64,000 nucleotides of DNA. Source: Agapanthus africanus (lineage: Eukaryota > Streptophyta > Magnoliopsida > Asparagales > Amaryllidaceae). A program made the translations under genes and the position numbers. Below are positions 29,256 through 43,422 of this stretch, piece after piece. The stretch covers positions 454,784,141-454,848,140 of the forward strand of contig JASDDO010000016.1 in NCBI GenBank assembly GCA_030015575.1. Reading direction: 5' to 3'. The notes under the pieces were generated by a model. The model worked only from the letters and a program-made list of their open reading frames with translations. It was not told where the DNA came from and searched no databases. The first letter of the stretch is position 1. The number at the start of each line of letters is the position of its first letter.

Positions 29256-32200
29256 TGTTCCAGCCAAAATCTCCGACCAAGAGCTATTTGTTCTTGTTTA
29301 CACCGGTTTAAGTTTCGTTTACAGATAAGTGTGAAATCGGGCTCATTCATATACGCACATGCACACATCAGAGAAAGAGCAGGTGTTAGAAAGAGAGCAC
29401 TTGTTGGTTAACGACAAAAAGAAAGCATTTTGTTGAACATTTTATTCTATACGAAATAGATCACCAAACACGAGATCAAAAGTATAGGGATTCACAAAAC
29501 TATGGATAAAATTATCTAACTCCTTCTCTGCCTTCTCCACAATGTCAAAATAGCGATCTTCACGAATAGTCGCTTCCCATCGGTCAGTACTATGCCCATC
29601 AGCGAAGGCAGACATGACGACCCGCTGAGCCCGTATCTGGCTTAGCAGCTGAACAAAGCAATCTCTCAGAGCTGTGGTAATCAAAAGTGCCTCGTGAAAG
29701 CACTCGATCTTGTCCTCTGCGGCGTCGAGCATTACCGGAGTCATAGCCGTTGGATGAGGAGGGATGACAAGAAGACCATCCGAAGCCAAATAAAGCCGAT
29801 AAGGAGAGGAGATCCTCTACGAGTCATGAGCTCGTACAACACCGTATCACATTGGTCATCCGTAAGAGTAGAGTTCACCAAGCGTGCAGCAAAACGAGGA
29901 ACGATTTCCTCAATAGGCACCTCCCATGGTTGTCGGCGAGCATGTGGACGATTATAAGCCCTAGCTCTCTCTGTTAAAATAATTCTCTGAAAGTGAGAGA
30001 GAAGAGAAGCATTGCTTCAAATTATAAAGAGAGACATTTAAGTCTAGGCACAGAAAATTTTGTGCATGATGGAACTATTTCCAAGCTCCGTTAAGAGAAT
30101 GCATTGAGAAAGAGAAGTTTGACTCAGGAAAAGCAGTGGGAAAAGTCCCCAAATGAAGCATCACGTGCCCACACGTGATGGGCACTGCGCTTAACAAAAT
30201 AAGGCTAAAACTGAACCACACGTGAAGACACGTGGCCTCTATATACAATGTATATAGGTGCCTTCCTAAAACAAACAATTGTCCAGAAAAAGTCACGTGA
30301 TAGCACGTGACGCTCTTAGATGGGCTTAACTTCGTGGGGTCACGTGCTACGCGTGATGTGCTCCTATGCCTTCTGAACCAATAGAATTAAATTCTAAATA
30401 AAATGGATCAAAGCCTTATTTGGAAAATATTTTCTTAGATCTTTCTAAACAAGAAAGACTGCGCTCTGTAAAGCAGAGCGCCGTTGGATTAAAAATCCAA
30501 TGATGATTAAAAATCACCAATTTACAGAAGAAGATTCTGTATAAGGAAATATTTTCCTGATCTTGTGAGAAATATCTTCTGTAAAACAGAAGTTCTTGGA
30601 TTAAAAATCCAACGGTGAATAAAATTCACCGATTGATCTAAAAGATCATTTTGGTTGATTATAAAATCAATCAAAATCTCTCAATAAGAGATTTGCTGAA
30701 CAAATTGATTCTTTTCTTTCTCCTATAAATAGGAGTCAAGAGACAACAAATAAATAGATATACAGAAAAGAGAGAGGGAGAGAGAGAAACCCCCTCGAAA
30801 GCTTAAAAGAAAAGAGAATTTAATTCTCCAGAAAGAAGAAGACCTCTTAAAAAGAGAAAAAGAAACTCTTGGTAAGAGACGGAACAAAACACAGAGAATA
30901 TCTCATCTCTTTTTCACCTCTATAAGAGTTTAACTCTTCTAAAAATAACTTAGTTCTTTCTCTGGTTGAGATCTGCAGAAGCAGATCTCCCCATATGTTG
31001 AGAATTTAATTCTCATCGGGGAGATTCTGCCATGCAGATCCAAAACCTAGGGGAAGACCTAAGTTCAGAGAATTTAATTCTCCTAAAAAAGTATATAGGA
31101 ATTTAATTACTCTGATAAAACAAGGGTTTAACCTATCATATAAGAACTTGGTTCTTCTTTATAGTGAAAGATCTGCAGAAGCAGATCTCCCTATAAGTTG
31201 AGAATTCAATTCTGCCATGCAGATCCCAAATTTAAGAGGAAAACTAAGTTATAAGAATTTAATTCTTATGAAATAATGGGCTTGAGAGTCTCGAAACTCA
31301 GAATCTCCATGCACATAAAAAGATTGGTACCCAACATGATAACGGCCGATCACATGCTCCCACGTGAGCACCCTTGATGAACAAAAGAGGGCAACCGAGA
31401 TCGGATCACGTGCTCCCACGTGACCCCTAAATAGTGCCTAACACTTATAAAGCAAAAAAGGAATGAATCAGGGGCAGTTTTCCATTTTTTTTGGGGCGCC
31501 TCACGTGATCTCACTTGACTCAATAGCACTTAGCGCTCAGAAAAGAACAAGGGAGTAAACCCAAAGAAACAGCGCCTCAAATTTTTAGTGTTTAACACTA
31601 ATTCAAGTGCCTCACGTGGCCCCACGTGAGCGCCTCAAATTTTTAGTGTTTATCACGATTTCAAGCGCCTCACGTGGGAACACGTGAGCGCTAAGCATAT
31701 ACTAGTGTTTAACACTATGAAAGGCCAATAGTAGCCAAACTCAGACCAAATCTCCCGAGGACCATCGATTGAGCCCCTCATGCTCAGGGTCTCCAAAACC
31801 GATCTCAGTCTCAAAGATAGCTAATGGGCTCTTAACAGATGGAATCTAAAATGATGTTCATCCCATTCCCCCTCAGTCGGGACATTGGTTCAAGGGTACA
31901 TCTCTCCACACCTCTGATACATGTCGTTGTAATTCTCCAACGTCTTCAGAGAGGTGGAGGGTCCCAATAGCCAATAACTTTTGGTGCATCCCCAAACGGG
32001 TAAACCAAAACCTTACAGACTATGATGTCCTTAAACCCAATGGACCGAAACGTCCCTAAACTAAACTCTATAGACTATGAGGTCCTTAAACCAATGGACT
32101 ACGATGTCCTTAAAACCAATGGACTACGATGTCCTTAAAACCAATGGACCGCAACGTCCCTAAACTAAACTTTATGGACTATGATGTCCTTAAACTCATG

Positions 32201-32703
32201 GACTACGATGTCCTTAAACCCAATGGACCGCAACGTCCCTAAACTAAACTCTATAGATTATGACGTCCTTAAACTCCATGGACTACGATGTTCTTAAACC
32301 CAATGGACCGCAACGTCCCTAAACTAAACTCTATAGACTATGATGTCTTTAAACTCATGGACTACGATGTCCTTAAACCCAACGGACCGCAATGTCCTTA
32401 TAAACTAAAGAAAATCCTGTTGAGTAGATCTTCGTCTAAAATTAGACTAACGTATCCTCAACAAACGTTTGAGTTGATCTTAACTTAAAACAAGATTAAC
32501 GATCCTTAAACCAACCAAAATCCAAATCTAAGAAAATACGGATTTGGACTAATCCACGCCCTACTGGCGACAACATAAATTAGTCTCCGTATACAATCCA
32601 CGAGCAATCAAAAATAAAATAAACACACACGACATGAAGTGACCATTTGGAGAAGGAGAAAGTGGTTACCGCTATGTGATAGCGTAATTAATTGCAGGGG
32701 CTT
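29256..32703 (+). repeat. 3' LTR of Gypsy-1, first part (cut by copia-B)
   Basis: It aligns with 10160-13604, including the antisense ORF region, CACGTG clusters, TATA box (30724-30731), palindrome array (30438-31269) and tandem repeats (32018-32409). It is interrupted after GGCTT (32699-32703) and resumes at 63238. Confidence 0.92.
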
Positions 32704-34594
32704 TGTAAGTCGATGTACAACACCCCACGACTTGCGGGGAAGCGGAATAATGAAAAACGATCTTGTTTAAAGCGTAAACATCGACTAACCGAGAATCTTT
32801 GCATAAACAATAACTAACAACAAACATAGGAGTTAACAACTACTATGAAAAGTGATTATACCTGTAGAACCGAGTGCTTCGTCTGGTCATTCTCCACGTC
32901 CTTTCCGGCCTTCTCTAAGTAGTAGAAGATCCACCCGAGAGCTTTACTACAAGCTTCACCTCAAACTAGAGGTAACTAGGTTTCCTAAATCGCTAATCTA
33001 AGCAACCTAGGTGATATAGAGAATGGTTAAGGATTAAGTAGTCTAATCTAATCCTTGTACTCAACACATGAGAGGGGAGGATTAGGGTTTGAAGAGAGAG
33101 AGCTTGAGGAGAGAGAAAGTGAGCAAGAGAATGAGATGAGAAAATGAGCTATCATAATATATATCAAGTATTATGATTTATCCAACAAAAGAAAATGAAT
33201 GATTAATCATCATGCTTAATAAATATAAGAGGGTGATTCATCTCCATGAGTCATTAAGCATTTATGATGCATTAATGACTTGGATGAATCACTCAAATGA
33301 CTCACTAATCTCATTTAATGCATATGCCACCTTAACCCCCAAGTCACCATCTTCTAGAAGCTTCTCACGCAATTACGAGAATGCCCCTCCTATCCGTTAA
33401 AACACGGAAAAACTTTAGACTGTATAAATCCAATAACCAGATACTAGAAACTGGCTTAAACCAAAGCCGACTAGTAAAACCTGTCCGGATGTCGTACGTG
33501 CGTAAACACACGTATGCGTCCGAACCCTTGTCGTAAAACCATACGACCTCTATATCGTTTCGCCTGGAGTAGGGAAACTCTCTGTGTGGGACTCTAGAGA
33601 CTCGACTACTACGCTGGCAGTGGGTTTAACCACAGACCGCAAGCAGCACTAGCTGTACGTAACGGTCCCCAGGTAGATGTCGATAAGAAGGCCGATGAGG
33701 AAACCCATCCGAACTCCTACTGAGTCTGATGTGACAATCTCCGTACAGTCCGGTTTGTTCGTCTAAGACTATCGCATATCGGGCCTAGGGGGCGACAAGC
33801 GTCAGTCCCCTAATAGCGGTATAAGTCGTGTCGGAGCGAAGCCCATTACACCCTGAGAAACTACTGGAATCTACCAGCAAATCTCGCTTGCCTTGGCCAG
33901 GGACTTTGCGTAATGGCTCTCTGACACAGCGCGATATCAACCCCCAATACCGGGAGAGACGAATCCTGTCTAACCGCCACTGCTTCTAAGTGCTTGGGAC
34001 TGCACCCAACTGCTACCTGTTTGCACGACTCCTTTGAGCCGTGGTAGGGTAGCAATCTAAGAACAGTGGGACACACTCGAGGCGAAGTAGCAGTGTCAAG
34101 TCTGCGGACTATGCTGTACTCATGTCACCTAGGAACTATTCACTGACGACTGGTATAAAACCAACCAACAGTTTCCTGTGAGTCCTGTCCGGTGTACCCG
34201 TAACCTAACGAGCACCTGCATACTATCTCCAGTACGACGTACTGACGGCTGTGGGATAGACCATCTCCCCAACTGGGATGAGAAGCGTACACACTAGTCT
34301 ACTCCGGAGTATCGATGCCCTGTCTCGATAATCCAACGACTAGGGACCTGAATAAGGATGTGCTTGTAGACTACCCAGCCCCCACCAGTGTGACTGCCAT
34401 CACAACGCTGGTAGTCAAGCAAGATCCTAAGAGCTCTATCAATACGTATACTCACATATTAAGATAGAAAAACCAAGTAGCATACTACCATGTTTAGCAA
34501 GACTGTTATATACATGTGAATATCCCAAGCTTCTATTAAGTAATATACAAACTAGTATGATACAATAATGGCCCCTAGGGCATATACACTAACA
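32704..34594 (-). repeat. Left (3') LTR of copia-B (1891 bp)
   Basis: Bounded by the GGCTT target copy on the left and by ATCTCCCACTTGCACT, the reversed polypurine tract, on the right. Its right half shares GTACAGTCCGG, TTCGTCT and GGGCATA..ACTAACA blocks with the family A LTR. Confidence 0.92.
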
Positions 34595-34610
34595 ATCTCC
34601 CACTTGCACT
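34595..34610 (-). promoter_or_regulatory. Polypurine tract of copia-B
   Basis: The element strand reads AGTGCAAGTGGGAGAT directly before the LTR start TGTTAG, the form typical of plant Angela-like copia elements. Confidence 0.8.
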
Positions 34611-34818
34611 AGGGCCATGTACTGGCATATCGAAGACCGATGATCTCAAGTAGCCTCTCGAACTGAATCTGAGGTAGGGCCTTTGTGAATGGATCAGCAA
34701 TGTTCTCTTCAGTAGAAACTCTCCGAACCTCGATCTCCCGACGATCAATGATCTCCCTGATCAGGTGATACCGCCTTAAGATGTGTCTGGACTTCTGATG
34801 GGACCTTGGTTCCTTCGC

Positions 34819-37800
34819 TTAAGCTATAGCTCCGTTGTTGTCGCAATACAGAGGTATTGGATCAACAATGGTAGGAACCACCTGAAGTTCTGTTAGGAAC
34901 TTCTTCATCCAGACAGCTTCTTTTGCGGCATCGCAAGTAGCAATATACTCCGCTTCCATCGTCGAGTCAGCAACGGTGTCCTGCTTGGAGTTCTTCCAGC
35001 ACACCGCCCCTCCATTAAGGGTAAAGACATAACCTGACATGGACTTGGAATCGTCCTTATCACTCTGGAAGCCGGAATCAGCATAGGCCTCCATCCTGAG
35101 GTCTTTTCCGCCGTAAACCAAGAACATCTCCTTAGTCCTCCTCAGGTACTTGAGAATGTTCTTTACTGTTATCCAGTGCTTCTCCCCTGGGTCTGACTGA
35201 TACCGGCTTACCACGCTCAGTGCGTAAGCTACATCTGGTCTGGTGCACAACATCGCATACATTATAGAGCCTACCGCAGAAGCATAGGGTATAATAGACA
35301 TGTGTTCCCTTTCCAAATCAGTCTTGGGAGACATCTCTTTGGATAGGGTGATTCCGTGACAAGCCGGTAGATTACCGCGCTTAGAATCTTCCATACTGAA
35401 TCTTTTCAGTACAGTGTCGATATACTTGGACTGCGAAAGTCCCAACATCCTCTTGGATCTATTACGATAGATCCGGATCCCCAGAATGTAAGAGTCATCA
35501 CCCAGGTCTTTCATAGAGAACCTGTGTGACAAGAATTCTTTGACAGATTGTAGCATAGGAATGTCATTTCCTATCAATAGAATGCCATCCACGTACAAGA
35601 AGAGGAATACGACAGTTCGTGCTACAACTTTACTATATATACACGGCTCATCTGGATTTTTGATAAAGTCATATTCTTTGACTGTTTCATCAAAACAGAT
35701 GTTCCAACTCCGCGATGCCTGCTTTAGTCCATAAATGGACTTAAGCAACTTACATACTTTTCCGCTGCTCCCACTCTGATTGAAACCCTCTGGCTGATCC
35801 ATATAGACGCACTCTTCTAAATTACCATTCAGAAAAGCCGTCTTTACGTCCATCTGCCAGATTTCATAATCATGGAAGGCAGCAATAGCAAGAAGGACCC
35901 GAATGGATTTGAGCATGGCCACTGGAGAAAAAGTTTCGTCATAGTCCAAACCAGGTCTTTGACGAAAACCGTTTGCAACAAGTCTAGCCTTATAGGTTTC
36001 CACCTGTCCATCTACACCAATTTTTTTCTTGAAGATCCATTTGCATCCTATGGGTTTTACCCCATCTGGAGCAAAGTCCAAAGTCCATACTTTGTTGGTG
36101 TACATGGACTCCATTTCGGTCCGCATTGCATCTAGCCATCGTACCGAGTCGCCGCTCTGGATGGTCTGCTGGAAGTCAGTAGGTTCATCATCATCTATGA
36201 TGCAATCCTCTCTATCCTCATCTATGAGAAAACCGTAGTATCTCTCAGGCGGATGAGACGACCTACTACTCCTGCGGAGGGGTGCGGGAATGTCCTGTTC
36301 TTCTTGAACTACTTGTTCTACCAAACTTTCAGTATTAGTTTGTGGTTCTGGAATTTCTTCCAGTTCTATTTCGCTCCCACTTATTTCCTTTTCTAAAAAC
36401 TGCTGTTCTAGAAAATGGGCATTACGAGAAACAAAAACCTTTTGTTCCTCTGCGTAATAGAAATAATATCTCTTGGAGTTCTTTGGATATCCCACAAACT
36501 TACATTTTACTGATCGTGCCTCGAGCTTGTCTACATGCTGCTTTTCAACAAAAGCTGGACATCCTCAAATCTTCATATGCTGAAGATGGGGTTTCTTCCC
36601 ACTCCACATCTGATATGGGATGGTAGGCACAGTCTTGGTAGGAGCCCTGTTCAGAAGATATGCCGCTGAATCTAGCGCATAGCCCCAAAAAGATCGCGGT
36701 AACTCAGCATTACTCATCATGGAACGTACCATATCCAATAGGGTTCGATTCCGTCTCTCTGATACACCGTTATGCTGTGGAGTGTATGGAGGAGTAAGCT
36801 GAGAGAGAATTCCTTTCTCTTTTAGGTAACCTAGGAACTCGGCACTCAAGTATTCACCACCTCGATCAGATCTTAGTGTCTTTATACTTTTGCCGGTTTG
36901 GTTTTCTACTTCATTCTTATACTCTTGGAATTTCTCAAAAGCCTCGGATTTATGTTTCATCAGATAAATGAATCCGTACCTTGAGAAATCATCCGTGAAA
37001 GTAATAAAATAGGAAAAACCACCTCTTGCATGTGTAGACATTGGACCACATACATCGCTGTGTATGAGTCCTAAGAGCTCGCTCGCTCTTACTCCATGTC
37101 CAGTAAATGGAGTCTTTGTCATCTTTCCTTTGAGACAAGATTGACAAGTGTCATAAGTTTGATATTCGAACGAGTCCAAATATCCTTCTCTATGCAACTT
37201 AGTCAACATTCTCTCATTGATGTGACCCAGTCTACAATGCCATAAGAAAGCTTTATTTAAATCTGGAGACTTTCTTTTTAGTGTGTTCTGGACATTGAAA
37301 ATTTGGAGTTGGTTTAACACATATATACCGTTTTCCAGTGTACCGGACCCAATCAAACTATGATTAAGATGGATGTTAACAACACCACTTCCAAACGTGA
37401 AATCATAACCTTTATTTGATAACAAGGAAACAGATATGATATTACACGTTAAGCTGGGTACACAAAAACAGTTATGTAAAACCAAAATGTGTCCACTCGT
37501 CAATCCCAGGTGATAATCCCCTACGGACACAGCTCCCACGCTAGCTCCGTTAGCAACCATCAGGGTCATATCACCTTCCTTCAGCACTCTACGGTTTCTC
37601 AGTGCCTGCAATGAATTGCAAATATGAGATCCTGATCCGGTATCCAATACCCAGAAAGTAGAGTTGATTGACAGACAATTCTCAATTACAAACACACCTG
37701 AAGTCGAAGCCACAGCTTGCTTCAGTTCCTGGTTCTTGGCGTTCCACGCCTTGCAATCCTTCTTCCAGTGCCCTTTCCTGTGACAATGGAAGCACTCATC

Positions 37801-38472
37801 CTGGCCCACTACCGGTACCGCAAACTTTTTCTTTCCCTTCCCTCCCACCTTACTTACACCTCCTTTAGGTCTGGGAGCGGCCTTCTTTTTCCTTCCTTTG
37901 GCCCTAATCTTGGACCCGGAAGAAGAAGCACCGCTAACAAACATAGCGGGTGTTTCCCTTGCCTTCTGCAAGGTGCCCTCTGCACTCCTTAACATGTTCA
38001 GGAGTTCCGGAAGTTCAACTTCTTTTCTTTGAATGTTGAAGTTCAGGATAAACTGGGCGTAGGTGGAAGGAAAGGACTGGAGAATAAGGTCTGTATAGAG
38101 CTCATTATCCAAAGTCGTCCCAAAGGCTGCGAGCCCTTCTATATAGCCGATCATCTTTAGGACATGTTCTCCTACCGATGACCCGACAGCCAACCTCGCT
38201 CAAAACAAGTTCTTAGAGGTCTCGTATCTTGCTATAAGAGATTGCTTTCCATAAAGTTCCTTTGTATGGAGAAATATGGCATCTAGTTCCATATCCTCGT
38301 GCCTTCTCTGATGTTCATTGTTCATCGAGGCAAGCACGATGCACTTGGGTTTCGCGCAATCGAAATCCCAGGTTTTGCGGATTTCCTTATCCGCATTACT
38401 GGATTTGGGACCAGGGACTGCAGGTGCCTTAGCGGTGAGGACGTACCCCAATTTGTCATAGGTCAAAGCCAT
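34819..38472 (-). pseudogene. Copia-B gag-pol region
   Basis: From right to left: Gag start MALTYDKLGYVL (38472), Gag core with LNMLRSAEG and FPSTYAQFI, CCHC knuckle CFHCHRKGHWKKDC (about 37755-37800), protease DTGSGSHIC (about 37640), GAG-pre-integrase LWHCRLGHIN, integrase with CQSCLKGKMTKTPF, FTDDFSRYGFIYLM, RSDRGGEYL and PPYTPQHNGVSERRN (about 36770), then RT with WKWIF-type GCKWIFKKKIGVDG, QMDVKTAFLNGNLEE and IYGLKQASRSWN (about 35710), and RNase H with MSGYVFTLNGGAVCW and ADSTMEAEYIA (about 34950-35040). This is the copia order PR-INT-RT-RH in one long frame. It is broken in a few places but otherwise well preserved. Confidence 0.88.
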
Positions 38473-39051
38473 TTTGACATTCCGCAGCCAATCTTTATAG
38501 TTTGGTCATGTCTGTATATTTTTCTCTAAAAGTAACTTAAGTCCAGTCATTTTCAGGGTCGCTGCAATTAGGAGAGAGAGAAGAAAACTCTTTAGCATGA
38601 TGCTCTTGCAAGTTTACAGTGGTTTTTAATTTATCTAAACTGGATGGCTCCCACTGTTTCTCGAATCCTTCCTCAAACCATAAAAGAAGAATTAGCCAGG
38701 ACTATTCTCACTGTACAATACTTGCTTAACCGTTCAGCCAGGCTGGTGTCGGTACTTCGAGGGAGGTTTTCCAACACTTTCGTGAAGTTCCTTAATTAAA
38801 TAATCTCTTTTCTCTGGGGGCGTAACCCCGCTGACACCTTTCTAGACACCTACTTAGTTTATAGCATTGATCGTTAAGTGACGAATATCCTGATAAGTAG
38901 CATATACTCACAGTAGGATCGGGATCCAAATATCATCGTATGATAATGTTGAAGGAATCCTACCAACATTCATCAAACTCCAAATGGTATGCATCTCTTT
39001 GCAAATTTCAGTTTCTTTAGAAATTCCCAATATAGGTTTTTGCCCCATGCT

Positions 39052-39260
39052 CTTATGACCTTGGCTTTGGTCAAAATGTCATAAGTCACATGTCAAGTTC
39101 TACCCATCATTATCTTGTCAATTTGAACCCATCCGTACATACCCCTGACTTTGGTCAAATGATAATACAACTGTCCCAAACCAACTCATCTATCTTATGC
39201 AACAAATGAAAACCCAGCAGCTACCAAACACTATGCCTTGACTTTGGCCAAAATTCATAG
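39052..39260 (-). promoter_or_regulatory. Small stem-loops in the copia-B leader
   Basis: Box 1 (39052-39085) has the outer stem CTTATGAC/GTCATAAG. Box 3 (39231-39260) has CTATG/CATAG. A middle box lies near 39155. The loop is TTTG on the + strand in all three. Confidence 0.6.
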
Positions 39261-40371
39261 CTTGAATACTACTGAATACCCAAATGAATTGACGGAGGGC
39301 TACGAATGGTTTTGGCGAAACCGTGAACATAGTGAACTTGATATAACCGAAGGAACCTGATAGCTTTTAAAAGGAGTGGTTAAAGCTCCGCATTTAAAAA
39401 TATCTGTTTTAAAATTAACCGAGTGGTTTCTTTTAAATTGTTCCAACGATTAAACTTTTGGTTTATTTTCTTTGCATTATAAATAATGCATCCCATCATT
39501 AACCTATCATTGCACAAAAAAACGAAAATACAACGTCCTTTTATGCCATCCGCATTCGCCACTGGGTCCCGTCATCACTCGTTAAGCTACTTAACTAACG
39601 GCAGAGCGGGGGCTGGGCTAGCGCGGGTGTAAAACATAAGTGACGTCTAAATAGCTATCATATATAGATATTGTACATTCGTCAGACGCAATAATAGGAA
39701 TTCCAGATCTCATATGAACTTTATTGGATTTTCAAGCAATCCGCGTTTGTTTAGAGCCTGCAATAAAAGACGGATTACACAGTTGTGATGAATAGCCATT
39801 ACCCCACCCTAGACCCCTACGGGTACGGAAAACTACCCGCCAAGTACCCGAAGTGAAGCGGTCTCTCTCAACAAAGTGAGTAGGCCACTAAACACTTCAA
39901 AGTACCCGGTAGTTTGTGCACCCCACCTTGGGTCTAACCTAGGAGCAAAAATAGTAAAATGAAATAATACAACGGTGGCTACAACCGCAACCTGGATGCG
40001 CCCCGCAAAATAATATTACAACATATTACAATTATATCGAATGAATTAAAATAATAACCCATCACAAATCCCGGCTAATCATCACAACAGTCCAATACAG
40101 TTCACATCCACAAATAGTAAAAACCATTACAGAAATGTGCAACCCCCTGCCAACCGACATACTAGCAGTTAGGGGAGGTTTACGAACACATTATACAGAC
40201 ACAGATATAATCATATTAGCAAACATCGTAAAATTTCGATCGAGCAAAACACTTTAGATTCTACTGCAAAACTTCTCTGTGCACCTGAGATCTTAGCAGA
40301 AAATAAAATATCCAGAAATATCACTGTTAACACAAAGGGGTTACTGGAAAAATTTGGGCCGACTCGGCCCT

Positions 40372-40438
40372 AACTCGGCCGCGGATCCACGGCGGATCGC
40401 ATGGATCCGCCGGGGTTCCGCGGTGAGTTAGCCGAGTT
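40372..40438 (-). promoter_or_regulatory. GC-rich stem-loop in the copia-B leader
   Basis: Nested pairs are AACTCGGC/GCCGAGTT outermost, CCGCGGA/TTCCGCGG next, and GGCGGATC/GATCCGCC around a GCATG loop. It stands about 185 nt from the primer site, as in the A copies. Confidence 0.65.
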
Positions 40439-40618
40439 GGGGGTCCAAATTTCTTCAGTTGCCCTATAATTTCATGCTTGTTATACAGAAGGTCCCTGAA
40501 AAATTTTTAGGGACTGTTTTAAATTTGACAGAAACTGTGTTAAGACGATGATTTTTCCGGTTCTTTTTGCGTTCGAAACACTTACGACTTTGCTAATGAG
40601 TTAATTATTGTTTAGCGA

Positions 40619-40632
40619 GGCTCTGATATCAC
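40619..40632 (-). promoter_or_regulatory. Primer binding site of copia-B
   Basis: It stands next to the right LTR start at 40633 and is close to the TGGTATCAGAGC consensus for initiator-Met tRNA. Confidence 0.75.
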
Positions 40633-41729
40633 TGTAAGTCGATGTACAACACCCCACGACTTGCGGGGAGGCAGAATAATGAAAAACGATCTTATTTAAA
40701 GCGTAAACATCGACTAACCGAGAATCTTTGCATAAAAAATAACTAACAACAAACATAGGAGTTAACAACTACTATGAAAAGTGATTATACCTGTAGAACC
40801 GAGTCCTTCGTCTGGTCGTTCTCCACGTCCTCTTCGGCCTTCTCTAAGTAGTAGAAGATCCACCCGAGAGCTTTACTACAAGCTTCACCTCAAACTAGAG
40901 GTAACTAGGTTTCCTAAATCGCTAATCTAAGCAACCTAGGTGATATAGAGAATGGTTAAGGATTAAGTAGTCTAATCTAATTCTTGTACTCAACACGTGA
41001 GAGGGGAGGATTAGGGTTTGAAGAGAGAGAGCTTGAGAAGAGAGAAAGTGAGCAAGAGAATGAGATGAGAAAATGAGCTATCATAATATATATCAAGCAT
41101 TATGATTTATCCAACAAAAGAAAATGAATGATTAATCATCATGCTTAATAAATATAAGAGGGTGATTCATCTCCATGAGTCATTAAGCATTTATGATGCA
41201 TTAATCACTTGGATGAATCACTCAAATGACTCACTAATCTTTTTTAATGCATATGCCACTTTAACCCCCAAGTCACCATCTTCAAGAAGCTTCTCGCGCA
41301 ATTACGAGAACGCCCCTCCTATCCGTGAAAACACGGAAAAACTTTAGACTGTATAAATCCAATAACCGGATACTAGAAACTGGCTTAAACCAAAGCCGAC
41401 TAGTAAAAACTGTCCGGATGTCGTACGTGCGTAAACACACGTATGCATCCGAACCCTTGTCGTAAAACGTCCTCTATATCGTTTCGCCTGGAGTAGGGAA
41501 ACTCTCTGTGTGGGACTCTAGAGACTCGACTACTACGCTAGCAGTGGGTTTAACCACAGACCGCAAGCGGCACTAGCTATACGTAACGGTCCCTAGCTAG
41601 ATATCGATAAGAAGGCCGATGAGGAAACCCATCCGAACTCCTACTGAGTCTGATGTGACAATCTCCGTACAGTCCGGTCTGTTCGTCTAAGACTATCGCA
41701 TATCGGGCCTAAGGGGGCGGCAAGCGTCA
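40633..41729 (-). repeat. Right (5') LTR of copia-B, first part
   Basis: It aligns with the left LTR from TGTAAGTCG on and is cut by copia-A2 after CGTCA (41725-41729). The rest is 62443-63232, and the sum (1887 bp) fits the left LTR. Confidence 0.92.
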
Positions 41730-43422
41730 TGTAGGATTCCTAGGCACTCTAATGAGGTCTCACAAGGCATCAACCATGCCAATTTCAAATTTTACAAGTG
41801 CCGAGAAACTCTAATACGGATCGTTAACTAGAATTTTAGGCGAAACAAAAACAAGTAAACGACTTTACTCTAAGTGAACGGAAATACAACCTTTGTAGAT
41901 CTGGTTCTCCACCTCCATAGCTCCGTGATGAAGTCCCCTCGCTGTACAAATCGCATCCCGGACTCTAGCATCGGCTTCATCGGAGAAATGGGCGGGCTTG
42001 GTCGTCGGCTTCGATGCCGAAGATGATCTACATCGAGGCATCACAAGATCAAGCTCCAACTTCACCAAGTCAAGAAACTTGTGAAGAAAACACCCTATAC
42101 TAATTGGCAAGAGGTAGAGGATGAAGAAATAGGAAGTGGGTTCACTTTAGAATTGGATTTCTCACTCTTTTCATCAAGTCACCATTGATGAAGCAAGGTT
42201 TTCTTCAAGTGAAGAAGAAGAAGAAGATGATAATTATGATGAGTTCTTTTCAAATAGAAAATAAAAGAAACAATACTTATCATCTGGCAACCATGGTCAA
42301 GTGTAGAGAATAAATCATGGTTAGATGGAATGGTTAGGGTTAAGCATGAAGACAAAATGGTCACTTAGTCAAAGCTTCATGAAGCTTCAACTTTGAAACA
42401 AAAATAGCCACCATTTTCCCTTTTGCCAAAATGAATAAATAAATAAATTCAAAACCCTAACCATTACATAACCATGGTTTAGTCTAAACATACACTTAAA
42501 TATTCATGTATCATCAAACATGATACAATCAAGTGTACAAAATATATGACATATACAATGTGCACATCAAGTGAGAAAATCCTTTTAAAGTGAACCAATA
42601 TTAGTTACTGCAAAGTAATATATCAAATATATAATTATGCATTAAATCATTAAATCAACGCTTGATTTAACGATCCGGTCATATCGCATATAACCGACTA
42701 GTATCCTATGTATCGGCTTACCGAATCAATCCTTGATTCGATAACTAGGTTATATCGCATACAACCATATCGATACATTCATAGCGAGAATAGAATACGG
42801 TATCATATACACGCATTATTCTCGGTCCCGCACATATCTCATATGCGCTCCTATTTCGTTTTGCTTGAGCCAGGAAACCTCTGTGTAGGACTCTAAAGAC
42901 TCGTCAATACGCCGGCAGCAGGTGATGATCATATCAAACACCCACAAGCCGCAAGCGGTCTGCTAAACGTAACGGCCACCCGGGTATTGAGCGATCAGAA
43001 GATCGACGAGCAAGCCTGCTCATACTCCTGTGAATCCAACCAGTAACACTTACCGTACAGTCCGGTCTGTTCGTCTGATATGTCGCATATCTCGCCTAGG
43101 GGTGGTAAACGTCAGACCCCAATAGCTCGATAAGTCGTGTCGATATGAGGTCTATAACAGTTCGAGAAACTACAGGTAACACTTACCAGTAAATCTCAGC
43201 AACCCTGGCTAGGGATTTCCGGTTATAGCCAATTGAACACAGCGCAACATCAACTCCCTATACCGGGAGAGACGAATCCCCTCCTATCGCTCATTGCCTC
43301 CATGTGACTCGGGACTGTACCCAAAAACCACCGTTTTGCACGCCCTCTTGGACGTGGTAAGATGGAAATCAAAGCACAGTGGGAACCACACAAGACTCTA
43401 TGACGATCTCGGGTCAACAGAC
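41730..43422 (-). repeat. Left (3') LTR of copia-A2, first part
   Basis: It begins TGTAGGATTCC and is cut by copia-A3 after CAGAC (43418-43422). It resumes at 53800. Confidence 0.92.

Larger units (their letters stand above)
38473..40618 (-). other. Copia-B untranslated leader
   Basis: About 2.1 kb without a coding frame. It is alignable in part with the family A leaders (for example GGCTCCCACTG and GACGGAGGGCTACG). It carries the small-hairpin set (39052-39260) and the GC-rich stem-loop (40372-40438). Confidence 0.7.

Noticed and set aside
35540-37992. Plus-strand ORFs opposite copia-B pol
   Set aside because: They are shadows of the well-recognised minus-strand gag-pol frame.
41141-41347. 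ORF repeated at 33212-33400 in both copia-B LTRs
   Set aside because: It is an LTR-internal frame duplicated with the LTR. It is AT-rich, short and without motifs.
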